A stretch of DNA of 41,177 nucleotides from Winogradskyella sp. UBA3174. GTDB taxonomy: Bacteria > Bacteroidota > Bacteroidia > Flavobacteriales > Flavobacteriaceae. This document shows positions 26,586-34,134 of the stretch, in pieces. Every line of letters begins with the position of its first letter. Positions within the stretch are counted from its first letter, which is position 1. The notes below the pieces were generated by a model. It saw nothing but the letters and a program-made list of their open reading frames with translations. It did no database searches and was not told where the DNA came from. Location: contig NZ_DEXW01000039.1 of NCBI RefSeq assembly GCF_002364335.1, forward strand, positions 90,008 through 131,184, written 5' to 3'. The position numbers and the translations under genes were made by a program.

Positions 26586-27110
26586 TTAATTATTAATACG
26601 TTGTAATATAAATTCATTTTGAAATTGACTCCCATCAAAAACCCAATTCTTCTTTAATCCTATTTTAACGAATCCATTACCCTCAAATAGTTTTAAACTC
26701 GCTAAGTTAGTTTCTGAAATATTAGCGTAAACTTGATGTAAGTGCAACGTTGTAAAACAATAGGTAACTAAAAGTGATAGTGCTTCTTTACCATAACCTT
26801 TATATCTATCTGATTGGTCTTTAATTAAAATACCTATACCTGCGCGTTTGTTTTTAATATTAAAATCGAAAACATCTATCAAACCAATTGTATTGTCTTT
26901 AGTATCACAAATAGCAAGTCTAAGTTGTTTGGCTTCAAATATATCTTGCTGAGCATTATCAAGATATTGTTTTATTAAAAATCTCGAATACGGCGTTTGT
27001 GTGTCACTCAATTCCCATAACGACGTGTCGTTTTCGATATCATAAATAAAATCTAAGTCTTCAGGCTCTAAAGCTCTTAAATAAATATGTTTACCCTGTA
27101 AAGTTACCAT
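26586..27110 (-). CDS. RimJ/RimL-like GNAT acetyltransferase
   Basis: A 174-residue acetyltransferase that begins with YLRALEPEDLDFIYDIEND, a pattern of the RimL-like branch. It carries LAICDTKDNTIGLIDVFDF, the CoA loop RYKGYGKEALSLLV and the ending ETNLASLKLFEGNGFVKIG. Members acetylate ribosomal-protein N-termini, tRNA-linked amino acids or small amines; the substrate is not predictable. Its start overlaps dapF by seven bases and mltG follows after three. Confidence 0.9.
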   Translation of the reverse strand: MVTLQGKHIYLRALEPEDLDFIYDIENDTSLWELSDTQTPYSRFLIKQYLDNAQQDIFEAKQLRLAICDTKDNTIGLIDVFDFNIKNKRAGIGILIKDQSDRYKGYGKEALSLLVTYCFTTLHLHQVYANISETNLASLKLFEGNGFVKIGLKKNWVFDGSQFQNEFILQRINN

Positions 27111-27877
27111 TCTATTTTTCCTTTAAAAACCTGTTCCGCTGGTCCGATAAGCCAAATATTGGTGTAACCCTTTTCAATTTTATTAAACGTAATTTTCAAG
27201 CTTCCACCAAGAGTTTCTAATGTTACTTCTTCATTTTTAGTTATACCACTGTTGTGCATTGCTAAAGCAACCGCAGTAACACCTGTGCCACAAGACAAAG
27301 TCTCGTCCTCTACTCCACGCTCATAAGTTCTTACAGCAAACCTATCTTCTAAAATTTGTTCGACGAAATTTACGTTTGTACCAGCCTTATTATAAGGTTG
27401 GCCATATCTAATTTGTGCGCCTTCAGATTTTACTTCAAAATTTTCTAAGTCAGAAGCCATTTCTACATGGTGCGGTGAACCTGTATCTAAAAACTGATGA
27501 TTTTCAAAAGTCTGAATTTCAGAAACATCTTGCATTTGAAGATGAATGATACCCCCTTTAGTTTTCGCTTTATGCAGACCATCTGTTGCTAAAAACTCAG
27601 CCTCATCAACTACAATACCTAGAAATTTAGCAAAAGCTGTAATACAACGTCCACCATTACCGCACATACTACTTTCCTTACCATCTGCATTGTAATAGAC
27701 CATTTTAAAATCTGAAGTATCATCATTTTCTAATAGAATAAATCCGTCAGCTCCAATACCAAAACGTCTATCACAAAGCTCTGCGATACGTTTGGTATCG
27801 TTTTTGTTTATTAATTGCAAACGATTATCTGCAATAATAAAATCATTGCCTGTACCTTGATATTTATAAAATGTCAT
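27104..27877 (-). CDS. dapF: Diaminopimelate epimerase DapF
   Basis: DapF converts LL- to meso-diaminopimelate for lysine and peptidoglycan. The start at 27877 gives MTFYKYQGTGNDF, the family N-terminus, and 257 residues. A longer frame from a TTG at 27895 is excluded because that TTG lies inside the predicted -7 element. The two catalytic cysteines are Cys72 (SSMCGNGGRC) and Cys196 (TLSCGTGVTAV). It heads the dapF-GNAT-mltG-DUF2279 run. Confidence 0.97.
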   Translation of the reverse strand: MTFYKYQGTGNDFIIADNRLQLINKNDTKRIAELCDRRFGIGADGFILLENDDTSDFKMVYYNADGKESSMCGNGGRCITAFAKFLGIVVDEAEFLATDGLHKAKTKGGIIHLQMQDVSEIQTFENHQFLDTGSPHHVEMASDLENFEVKSEGAQIRYGQPYNKAGTNVNFVEQILEDRFAVRTYERGVEDETLSCGTGVTAVALAMHNSGITKNEEVTLETLGGSLKITFNKIEKGYTNIWLIGPAEQVFKGKIEW

Positions 27878-27892
27878 TATCATAATTACTCG

Positions 27893-27900
27893 CAAATATA
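27893..27900 (-). promoter_or_regulatory. Probable -7 element for the dapF operon
   Basis: The minus strand reads TATATTTG followed by GCGAG, an exact TAnnTTTG match 15 bases before the dapF ATG at 27877. It fixes the dapF start downstream of the TTG at 27895. No -33 partner is clear. Confidence 0.5.
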
Positions 27901-27925
27901 AGAATAATAGCGTGTATGTTGTGTT

Positions 27926-27965
27926 GTTAAAACACAGTTAAAGTTGACGTTAAATAGTCGTTAAA
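27926..27965. promoter_or_regulatory. Four phased GTTAAA repeats in the dapF/htrA divergent spacer
   Basis: GTTAAA occurs at 27926, 27937, 27949 and 27960, so the copies start 11, 12 and 11 bases apart, close to one per helical turn. They point toward the HtrA gene at 28037, whose ATG is 72 bases beyond the last copy. Tandem repeats with this period are typical binding sites for OmpR/PhoB-family regulators. The regulator is unknown. Confidence 0.4.
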
Positions 27966-28036
27966 ATGACAATTACGATTCAATAAATATCTAAATTTAA
28001 TCGTTATTATAATTAAACTTAAAACTGAAAAAAATT

Positions 28037-29449
28037 ATGAAGAAGATTATAACATTAGTATTCGTTTCGGTGTTGGGTGGTTTATTAACCTTAGGTGGTT
28101 ATAAACTTTTTATTGAAACTGACATCCAAAATAAAGCAACAGTTGTACAAGTTTCTGACTTACCAATTTATGTGCCTACAAATAATAAGGTTCTAAATAA
28201 TACGTCTATAATAGCTCCGAACTTTGTTGAAGCAGCTGAAAAATCGTTAGACGCTGTAGTACATGTAAAAAACACATCTATAGTTAATGTACCGATGTCT
28301 TTTCAAGACTTATTTTATGGCCGAAATTCTCAGCGTGCCCAAGTTGGTACAGGTAGTGGAGTTATTATTTCACCAACTGGTTTTATTGTTACCAATAACC
28401 ATGTTATAAAAAATGCTGATGATATTAGTATAACATTAAACGACAATAAATCTTACACAGCTGAACTTATTGGTACAGATGAATCTACTGATATTGCTTT
28501 ATTGAAAATTGAAACTGATGAAGATTTACCATTTATGGCTTTTGGAGATTCGGATATTGCTAAAATAGGAGAATGGGTCCTCGCAGTTGGTAATCCTTTT
28601 AATTTAAACTCTACAGTTACTGCAGGAATTATTAGTGCTAAATCTAGAGATTTGAGCGGGAGAAATACGCAATCATTTATACAGACTGATGCTGCAGTAA
28701 ACCCAGGAAATTCAGGTGGTGCACTTGTAAATACTAATGGTGATTTAATTGGTATTAATACCGCTATATCGTCTCAAACTGGCTCTTATATAGGCTATTC
28801 ATTTGCAGTACCAAGTAATATTGCCAGAAAAATAGTTAACGATATTATGGAATATGGCAATGTGCAAAACGGCATCCTTGGAGTCGTTGGTGGCGCATTA
28901 GATAGTGAAGCTGCAGAAAAACTTGGAACTGACGTTACAGAAGGGTTTTATGTAAGTGAAGTAACGGAAGGTACAGGTGCAGAAAGGGCAGGGATTAAAT
29001 CTGGTGATATTATTAAAAAAATAGATAACGTTGCGATTAATAAATTTTCTGACTTAACAGGCTATTTAAAAACAAAGAGTCCAGATGACACTGTTAATAT
29101 AACGATATTAAGAGGTGATGATGAAGAAATTTTACCAGTAACATTATTAAAACCAAGTATTATAAAATTACCAACAATTGGTTTTGTTAAAAATGCCTCT
29201 AAAAAAGAACTAAAAAAACACAATACTGGTTATGGTGTGAAAATTTCAAATTTAAGCGAAGTTGATTATCAAGACTACTGGTTGAGTAGTGGTGTTGAAG
29301 AAGGAAATATTATTACCAGTATAAATGGTAAGAAATTATATTCTATAGACGATGTGCAAAATGCCATGAAAACAAGAAAATTTAATGAACCACTTCAAAT
29401 TGAAATTATAAATAAAAATCTCGAAAAAGCGGTTTATAATTTTAGATAA
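28037..29449 (+). CDS. Periplasmic serine protease of the HtrA/DegQ family
   Basis: A 470-residue envelope protease with an N-terminal signal anchor (IITLVFVSVLGGLLTLGGY). The trypsin-like domain carries the triad His122 (TNNHVIKNA), Asp152 (ESTDIALL) and Ser226 (NPGNSGGAL). Two PDZ domains follow: about 275-375, with GAERAGIKSGDIIKKI, and about 385-470, with SSGVEEGNIITSINGKKL. It degrades or refolds damaged envelope proteins. It is transcribed alone, with phased GTTAAA repeats upstream and a terminator downstream. Confidence 0.96.
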   Translation: MKKIITLVFVSVLGGLLTLGGYKLFIETDIQNKATVVQVSDLPIYVPTNNKVLNNTSIIAPNFVEAAEKSLDAVVHVKNTSIVNVPMSFQDLFYGRNSQRAQVGTGSGVIISPTGFIVTNNHVIKNADDISITLNDNKSYTAELIGTDESTDIALLKIETDEDLPFMAFGDSDIAKIGEWVLAVGNPFNLNSTVTAGIISAKSRDLSGRNTQSFIQTDAAVNPGNSGGALVNTNGDLIGINTAISSQTGSYIGYSFAVPSNIARKIVNDIMEYGNVQNGILGVVGGALDSEAAEKLGTDVTEGFYVSEVTEGTGAERAGIKSGDIIKKIDNVAINKFSDLTGYLKTKSPDDTVNITILRGDDEEILPVTLLKPSIIKLPTIGFVKNASKKELKKHNTGYGVKISNLSEVDYQDYWLSSGVEEGNIITSINGKKLYSIDDVQNAMKTRKFNEPLQIEIINKNLEKAVYNFR

Positions 29450-29475
29450 AACACATAATAAACAAACAAAAACAC

Positions 29476-29507
29476 CCCTTGAAAGCAATATTCTTTGAAG
29501 GGTTTTT
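29476..29507 (+). terminator. Rho-independent terminator after the HtrA gene
   Basis: CCCTTGAAAG pairs with CTTTGAAGGG, one internal mismatch, 7-base loop, followed by five T. It starts 26 bases after the stop. Confidence 0.8.
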
Positions 29508-29547
29508 ATTTTCGTTAAAATGCGCTACGAAAACGTTTGAAATATGT

Positions 29548-29555
29548 TATTTTTG
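29548..29555 (+). promoter_or_regulatory. Probable -7 element for the GAPDH gene
   Basis: TATTTTTG, an exact TAnnTTTG match, lies 31 bases before the GAPDH ATG and just after the HtrA terminator. A TTTG at 29536 is too near to be the -33 element. Confidence 0.45.
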
Positions 29556-29586
29556 GGCAAAATTTTAAACAATTAAACCAAAAAAA

Positions 29587-31035
29587 ATGGGTTTTAACGA
29601 CACTTACGAAAAAGAGTTAGCGTTTCAAGCAGACCGTCGCAGAGCAACGGTTGAATTTATTAAAATCATTAGCGATTTATGGTACGACAAGTCTATTGAG
29701 CTTGTCATATTTAGAAATCAATTAATGGATAGAAACGTCAGTGAAATTTTAAACTTGCACGAATATGCAGGTGAATTTGTTCAGAAACCAATTTCTATTT
29801 TTGACTCTGTTGAAATTGCTCAAGCTATTAGCGCTTTAGATCTTCCGCCTGCAAAATTAGATATTGGTAAATTAACTTATGAGTATCACTTAGAAGATGA
29901 AAAGTATAATAATGCTACTGCATTTGTTTCTGATAAATTAGGAAGTGCAAAAAACAACAAAGGTATAAAACCAAAAGATGTTGTTTTATATGGTTTTGGT
30001 AGGATTGGTAGATTAGTTGCTCGTGAGTTAATGACACGAACTGGTAAAGGTAATCAGCTACGATTGAGAGCTATTGTAACACGAGGTGAAATAAATGCAA
30101 CTGTACTAGAAAAACGTGCTTCATTATTAAGAAATGATTCTGTACACGGAGATTTTTCTGGGATGGTAAGTATAGATGCAGAAAACAGTGCTTTAATTAT
30201 TAACGGTACAACTGTAAAAATAATTTCTGCTAATGCACCAGAAGATATTGATTATACAAGTTACGGAATAAACAAAGCTTTAGTTATTGATAATACTGGA
30301 GCCTTCAGAGACAAAGAAGCCTTAAGTAGACACTTAAAAGCTAAAGGAGTTCATAAAGTTTTATTAACTGCTCCAGGAAAAGGAATTCCTAATATTGTAC
30401 ATGGTGTTAATCATTTAGAACATAACCCAGATAAAGTAAATATTTTTTCTGCTGCTTCTTGTACTACGAATGCAATTACTCCTATTTTAAAGGCTGTTGA
30501 AGATTCTTTTGGAGTAAAGACAGGTCACTTAGAGACCATACATGCTTATACTAACGATCAAAATTTAGTTGATAATTTTCACTCTAAATATAGGAGAGGA
30601 CGTGCAGCAGCTTTAAATATGGTCATTACAGAAACTGGTGCTGGGAAAGCCGTGAGCAAAGCATTACCATCTTTAGAAGGTAAGTTAACATCTAATGCTA
30701 TTAGAGTTCCTGTACCTAACGGATCGCTAGCTATATTAAGCTTAGAGCTAGAGAATGAAACTTCTGTAGAAAGCATGAATACAATCATGAAAAAATATGC
30801 TCTAGAAGGTGATTTAGTTGAACAAATTAAATACGAAATGAGTGATGAGCTTGTGTCTAGTGATATAGTTGGTAGTTCAGCACCATCGATCTACGATAGT
30901 AAAGCTACAATTGTAAGAGCTGATGGTAAAAATGCTATACTATATATATGGTATGATAATGAATATGGTTATAGTCACCAAGTGATTCGACTTGCAAAGC
31001 ATATTGCTAAGGTGAGACGTTTCTCTTATTATTAA
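29587..31035 (+). CDS. Glyceraldehyde-3-phosphate dehydrogenase, long N-terminally extended form
   Basis: A 482-residue protein whose residues from about 131 on are a standard GAPDH: NAD site VVLYGFGRIGRLVARE (GFGRIGR at 136-142), catalytic Cys292 in SAASCTTNAITPIL, HAYTNDQNLVD, and the C-terminal WYDNEYGYSHQVIRL. The enzyme oxidises glyceraldehyde 3-phosphate to 1,3-bisphosphoglycerate or runs in reverse. Residues 1-130 are an extra, mostly helical region with no motif that I recognise. Most GAPDHs are about 335 residues; long forms of this size occur in Bacteroidota. Whether it serves glycolysis or gluconeogenesis cannot be told. Confidence 0.95.
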   Translation: MGFNDTYEKELAFQADRRRATVEFIKIISDLWYDKSIELVIFRNQLMDRNVSEILNLHEYAGEFVQKPISIFDSVEIAQAISALDLPPAKLDIGKLTYEYHLEDEKYNNATAFVSDKLGSAKNNKGIKPKDVVLYGFGRIGRLVARELMTRTGKGNQLRLRAIVTRGEINATVLEKRASLLRNDSVHGDFSGMVSIDAENSALIINGTTVKIISANAPEDIDYTSYGINKALVIDNTGAFRDKEALSRHLKAKGVHKVLLTAPGKGIPNIVHGVNHLEHNPDKVNIFSAASCTTNAITPILKAVEDSFGVKTGHLETIHAYTNDQNLVDNFHSKYRRGRAAALNMVITETGAGKAVSKALPSLEGKLTSNAIRVPVPNGSLAILSLELENETSVESMNTIMKKYALEGDLVEQIKYEMSDELVSSDIVGSSAPSIYDSKATIVRADGKNAILYIWYDNEYGYSHQVIRLAKHIAKVRRFSYY

Positions 31036-31074
31036 TAAATATAACATCTAAAATAAAGTTTAAAACGTATATAC

Positions 31075-31103
31075 AATAGCCTCACAATAAGTGAGGCTAT
31101 TTG
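31075..31103 (+). terminator. Terminator after the GAPDH gene
   Basis: ATAGCCTCAC pairs perfectly with GTGAGGCTAT around a 5-base AATAA loop, with one more A-T pair outside, followed by TTTG TTTATT. It begins 40 bases after the stop. Confidence 0.8.
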
Positions 31104-31180
31104 TTTATTAATTATATGATGTAATACTCATAAAATTAGTATCTTGACAATCGATAAACCAAACCAAAATTATATTACAC

Positions 31181-31810
31181 ATGAAATTCTTAATCAAAAT
31201 TTCTCTTATACTACTTATTTCATTTAGTTTTCAAACTATAACAGCACAAAGTCAGGCACAAGAAGACGAAGAGGACAAATTTTCTTTAAAAAGCGGTACA
31301 ATAGATAGTCAATTTGAATATGTGTTTAGAAAATCTGGTAATTTTAAAGGAACTAACGGACAAAAGTACGAAGCTGTTAAATTCGCTTCGCTTTTAACCT
31401 TGAAGGCAAACGTTTTAGACTCACTAAAAACAACGTATTTTAAATTAAAGAGTTCTGAAAACGTAGTTGATAAGCAGACTATAGAAATAGAAAGTTTAAA
31501 AACACAATTGGGTAACACAAAAAGTGACTTAAGTCTGACAAATTCCGAAAAAAACAATATGGCTCTACTAGGCATGCAAATGAGTAAAGTAAACTATAAT
31601 GTTTTAATGTGGAGTGTTATTTCTGCATTATTAGCGTTCCTTTTACTCTTTATCTATAAGTTTAAAGGCAGTAACTTTTTAACTAAAGAAGCAAAGCGAA
31701 AATTAGATGAACTTGAAACTGAATTTGAAGAACACAGACGTGGTGCTTTAGAAAGAGAGCAAAAAGTACGTCGTCAGTTACAAGACGAATTAAACAAGAA
31801 TAAAACCTAA
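31181..31810 (+). CDS. Coiled-coil membrane protein of unknown function
   Basis: A 209-residue protein with a cleavable signal peptide (about 1-22, ending TITAQ), a helical periplasmic region rich in Lys, Glu and Leu, one membrane helix at about 143-162 (VLMWSVISALLAFLLLFIY) and a charged C-terminal coiled coil (KRKLDELETEFEEHRRGALEREQ). Homologues in flavobacteria are, as I recall, sometimes labelled tRNA (guanine-N1)-methyltransferase. The sequence has no SAM-binding knot and that label probably comes from its position upstream of trmD. Its transcript ends at a strong terminator. Confidence 0.8.
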   Translation: MKFLIKISLILLISFSFQTITAQSQAQEDEEDKFSLKSGTIDSQFEYVFRKSGNFKGTNGQKYEAVKFASLLTLKANVLDSLKTTYFKLKSSENVVDKQTIEIESLKTQLGNTKSDLSLTNSEKNNMALLGMQMSKVNYNVLMWSVISALLAFLLLFIYKFKGSNFLTKEAKRKLDELETEFEEHRRGALEREQKVRRQLQDELNKNKT

Positions 31811-31830
31811 AGCTTTTTAGATATAAATTT

Positions 31831-31860
31831 AAATCCGTAATTTTCATTACGGATTTTTTT
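31831..31860 (+). terminator. Strong terminator ending the coiled-coil gene
   Basis: ATCCGTAAT and ATTACGGAT form a perfect stem with a 4-base loop (TTTC), extended by two A-T pairs, followed by seven T. The ATG of the GNAT fragment begins right after the T-run. Confidence 0.85.
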
Positions 31861-32109
31861 ATGACCATAGTTAAAGCAAATATTGACCACCTAGAACATA
31901 TTGTCCCCCTTTTTAATGCCTACAGAAGTTTTTATAGACAGAAAACTGATAAAGAAGGTGCTGAAAAATTCTTAATAGAACGGTTTCAAAAAAAGGATGC
32001 TATTCTTTTCATTGCCTATATAGAAAATGATGCTGTTGGCTTTATACAACTTTACCCACTACTCTCTTCTGTTTCGATGAAATCCATGTATTTATTGAAT
32101 GCTTTATAG
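31861..32109 (+). pseudogene. Truncated GNAT acetyltransferase (N-terminal half only)
   Basis: The 82-residue frame matches the first half of a GNAT protein: IVKANIDHLEHIVPLFNAYRSFY, AEKFLIERFQKKDAILFIAYIENDAVGFIQLYPLLSSVSMKS. It stops at LLNAL, where family members continue into the strand and acetyl-CoA loop. The CoA-binding half is missing altogether, both in this frame and in the following bases. The ATG abuts the upstream terminator, so it has no leader or promoter of its own. AATGCTTT recurs at 32098 and 32122, possibly marking a deletion scar. Confidence 0.8.
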
Positions 32110-32136
32110 TTAACTATTATAAATGCTTTTATTAAT

Positions 32137-32493
32137 ATGAATACGATTAAAACGATACTTTTAAAACTTCCAGAATACTTACTTATAGTATCTGTACTAT
32201 TTTATTGGATATCTGCTAGTGTTATTTTTAACCCAATAGCTATAATTCTATCCGCTATATTGGTAATTCAACTTGTTATAAAGAATAGAACACTTGGTAT
32301 ACTAATACCTATCGTATTAATACTAGTGTGTTGTTTTATGTTATTAGCGCTGTTTTCAGAATTTAATGAATTTCCGACCTTTAATAATGATGCAAAAGAA
32401 TTGTTATTTGTCGGTTTGTCCTTTTTTATAGGCACTATTCTAATATCTGGTTTAATGCTTTATAAATATTCAAATTTCAAGTTATCTAATTAG
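32137..32493 (+). CDS. Small membrane protein of unknown function
   Basis: A 118-residue protein with four hydrophobic segments at about 9-30, 31-47, 52-74 and 90-110. There are no recognisable motifs. It starts 27 bases after the GNAT fragment stop and sits in the accessory patch with two pseudogenes. The frame is intact and has normal base use for the window, but nothing shows that it is expressed. It could be an intact survivor of a degraded cassette. Confidence 0.5.
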   Translation: MNTIKTILLKLPEYLLIVSVLFYWISASVIFNPIAIILSAILVIQLVIKNRTLGILIPIVLILVCCFMLLALFSEFNEFPTFNNDAKELLFVGLSFFIGTILISGLMLYKYSNFKLSN

Positions 32494-32534
32494 CTGTATT
32501 GAAAATCTCGTTTTCACCTTTTTAATTACATTTT

Positions 32535-33231
32535 ATGAGAAAAATAATTTAAAAACTTTCAATTTTAATGTCACTTTTGTCTTTATTAAGTTGCGAAAAT
32601 GGTGATAACAATTCAGATATGCTTAATACAAATAACCTTTAAGACCTATCATCCACTCAACGGAAATGCTATGGATTTAATAAACGCTAACAACGGCATT
32701 ATAAATGGTGCTATACCAACTCTAGATAGTAAAGCTTATATTTTTGATGGTTTAGACGATACCATTAATATTCAATATGCTGAAAATTTAAACTTTCAAA
32801 ATTATTTCACCATTTCTGCGTTAATAAAAACGGACGAAATTAAAACACAACCGATTATAAGAAAAGGCACTCAAGTAAATGGTGAAAATGCTAGTCCATA
32901 TTATTTAGGGTTATCATAAACTAATGACATTGTATTTGGCATATATACTAACACTTGTGATATGCTATATAAAGCCAGAAAAAAGGGCTACAAAAGAGAT
33001 ACTTGGTACTTAATCACAGGTGTTTTTAAAGACAACATAATATCTCTTTATGTCGATGGTATACTTGAAGCATCCGAGGAAATCAATGGAAACTTAAATT
33101 ACATTGATACCTATTAATTGGAACCAGATTAAACTTAACTAGCAGTACTTTTAACGGCTTTATTGATGGTGTGAGGCTTTTGTGACTCGAGGCTCTCGGA
33201 AACAGAGATAAATCAATTACCAAACAATTAA
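32535..33231 (+). pseudogene. LamG-domain lipoprotein pseudogene
   Basis: The original gene can be followed across frames. It begins with ATG at 32535 and a lipoprotein signal (SILMSLLSLLSC) after an early stop (TAA at 32550). Then come a TAA at 32640, a frame change into HPLNGNAMDLINANNGIING, AYIFDGLDDTINIQ and the LNFQNYFTISALIKTDE strands, a TAA at 32917, continued homology WYLITGVFKDNIISLYVDG, a TAA at 33115, a frame change to FNGFIDGVR and a return to LSETEINQL ending at 33231. This is the full Laminin-G/concanavalin-like fold order (a secreted sugar-binding module). At least four stops and three frame changes make it dead. Confidence 0.85.
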
Positions 33232-33335
33232 TCTCTTACTCCTGACTTCGAGCAACGGATCTCCATTAACTTCTAAAAATACACCTACAAAAACTTCGTA
33301 ATTAACCATATCTTTACGACCTATTTAGATAAACA

Positions 33336-34013
33336 ATGCGCATAGATATTCTGACTGTATTACCCGAACTTATTAAAAGCCCTTTTGAGGCTTCTATTTT
33401 AAAACGTGCTATAGAAGCAGGTTTGGTAGAAGTTCATTTTCATAATCTTAGAGATTACGCAACAGGTGGCTATAAAGCTATTGATGATACGCAGTTTGGT
33501 GGTGGTGCTGGAATGGTAATGATGATTGAGCCTATAGATAAATGTATTACAAAACTAAAATCTGAGCGTAACTACGATGAGATTATCTATATGACACCGG
33601 ATGGTGAACGTTTAAACCAAGGCATTGCAAATACAATCTCTTTGAAAGAAAATATAATGATTCTTTGCGGTCATTATAAAGGTGTAGACGAACGTGTACG
33701 AGATATGTTTATCACCAAGGAAATTTCTATTGGCGACTATGTCTTATCTGGTGGAGAATTAGGAGCAGCTGTTTTATGTGATGCTATTATAAGATTAGTA
33801 CCTGGTGTTTTAGGAAATGAGACTTCTGCATTAACAGATTCTTTTCAAGACAATCTATTAGCTCCACCAATTTACACAAAGCCTAGAGAATACAAAGGTC
33901 ATAAAGTGCCTCCCGTTTTGTTTAGCGGTAATTTCCCGGAAATTGAAAAGTGGCGCGAAGAGCAAGCTTATATACGGACGGAAGAAAGACGACCAGATTT
34001 ATTAGAAGATTAA
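33336..34013 (+). CDS. trmD: tRNA (guanosine(37)-N1)-methyltransferase TrmD
   Basis: TrmD methylates G37 next to the anticodon and prevents frameshifting. The 225-residue knotted methyltransferase begins RIDILTVLPELIKSPFEASIL and carries FGGGAGMVMMIEPI, the SAM-binding knot LCGHYKGVDERV, and EISIGDYVLSGGELGAAVL. All the family blocks are present. It lies between the accessory patch and rplS. The trmD-rplS neighbourhood is ancient and conserved; rimM and rpsP are not next to it here. Confidence 0.98.
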   Translation: MRIDILTVLPELIKSPFEASILKRAIEAGLVEVHFHNLRDYATGGYKAIDDTQFGGGAGMVMMIEPIDKCITKLKSERNYDEIIYMTPDGERLNQGIANTISLKENIMILCGHYKGVDERVRDMFITKEISIGDYVLSGGELGAAVLCDAIIRLVPGVLGNETSALTDSFQDNLLAPPIYTKPREYKGHKVPPVLFSGNFPEIEKWREEQAYIRTEERRPDLLED

Positions 34014-34053
34014 AATCTTTTAATTTTTAGCTTTTTACTTTTAACTTTTTAAT

Positions 34054-34061
34054 TATATTTG
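34054..34061 (+). promoter_or_regulatory. Promoter -7 element for rplS
   Basis: TATATTTG followed by CATCC is an exact TAnnTTTG match with the usual flavobacterial downstream bases. It gives rplS its own start in the 121-base gap after trmD, about 74 bases before the rplS ATG. The -33 region is T-rich without a clear TTTG. Confidence 0.6.
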
Positions 34062-34073
34062 CATCCGATTTTA

Positions 34074-34107
34074 GATTAACCTCTGGCGAGAATCGCGAAT
34101 GTTGATT
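34074..34107 (+). ncRNA. Putative rplS (L19) 5' leader structure
   Basis: The leader can fold as an outer 7-pair stem (GATTAAC with GTTGATT, two G-U pairs), an internal loop and an inner GCGA/TCGC stem closed by GAA. It lies between the -7 element and the rplS ATG. Autoregulatory L19 leaders have been described for Flavobacteria; whether this is that motif has not been checked. Confidence 0.5.
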
Positions 34108-34134
34108 TAGAATAACCATTATAAATAAAATAAA

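Noticed and set aside
27926..27965. GTTAAA repeats as a CRISPR-like or integrative repeat array
   Set aside because: The copies are six bases long with 5-6 base spacers, far below CRISPR dimensions, and no cas gene is present.
32599..32919. Open frame of 106 residues as an intact gene
   Set aside because: Its first residues do not match any signal; the true lipoprotein signal is in another frame upstream and LamG homology continues past its stop. It is a piece of a pseudogene.
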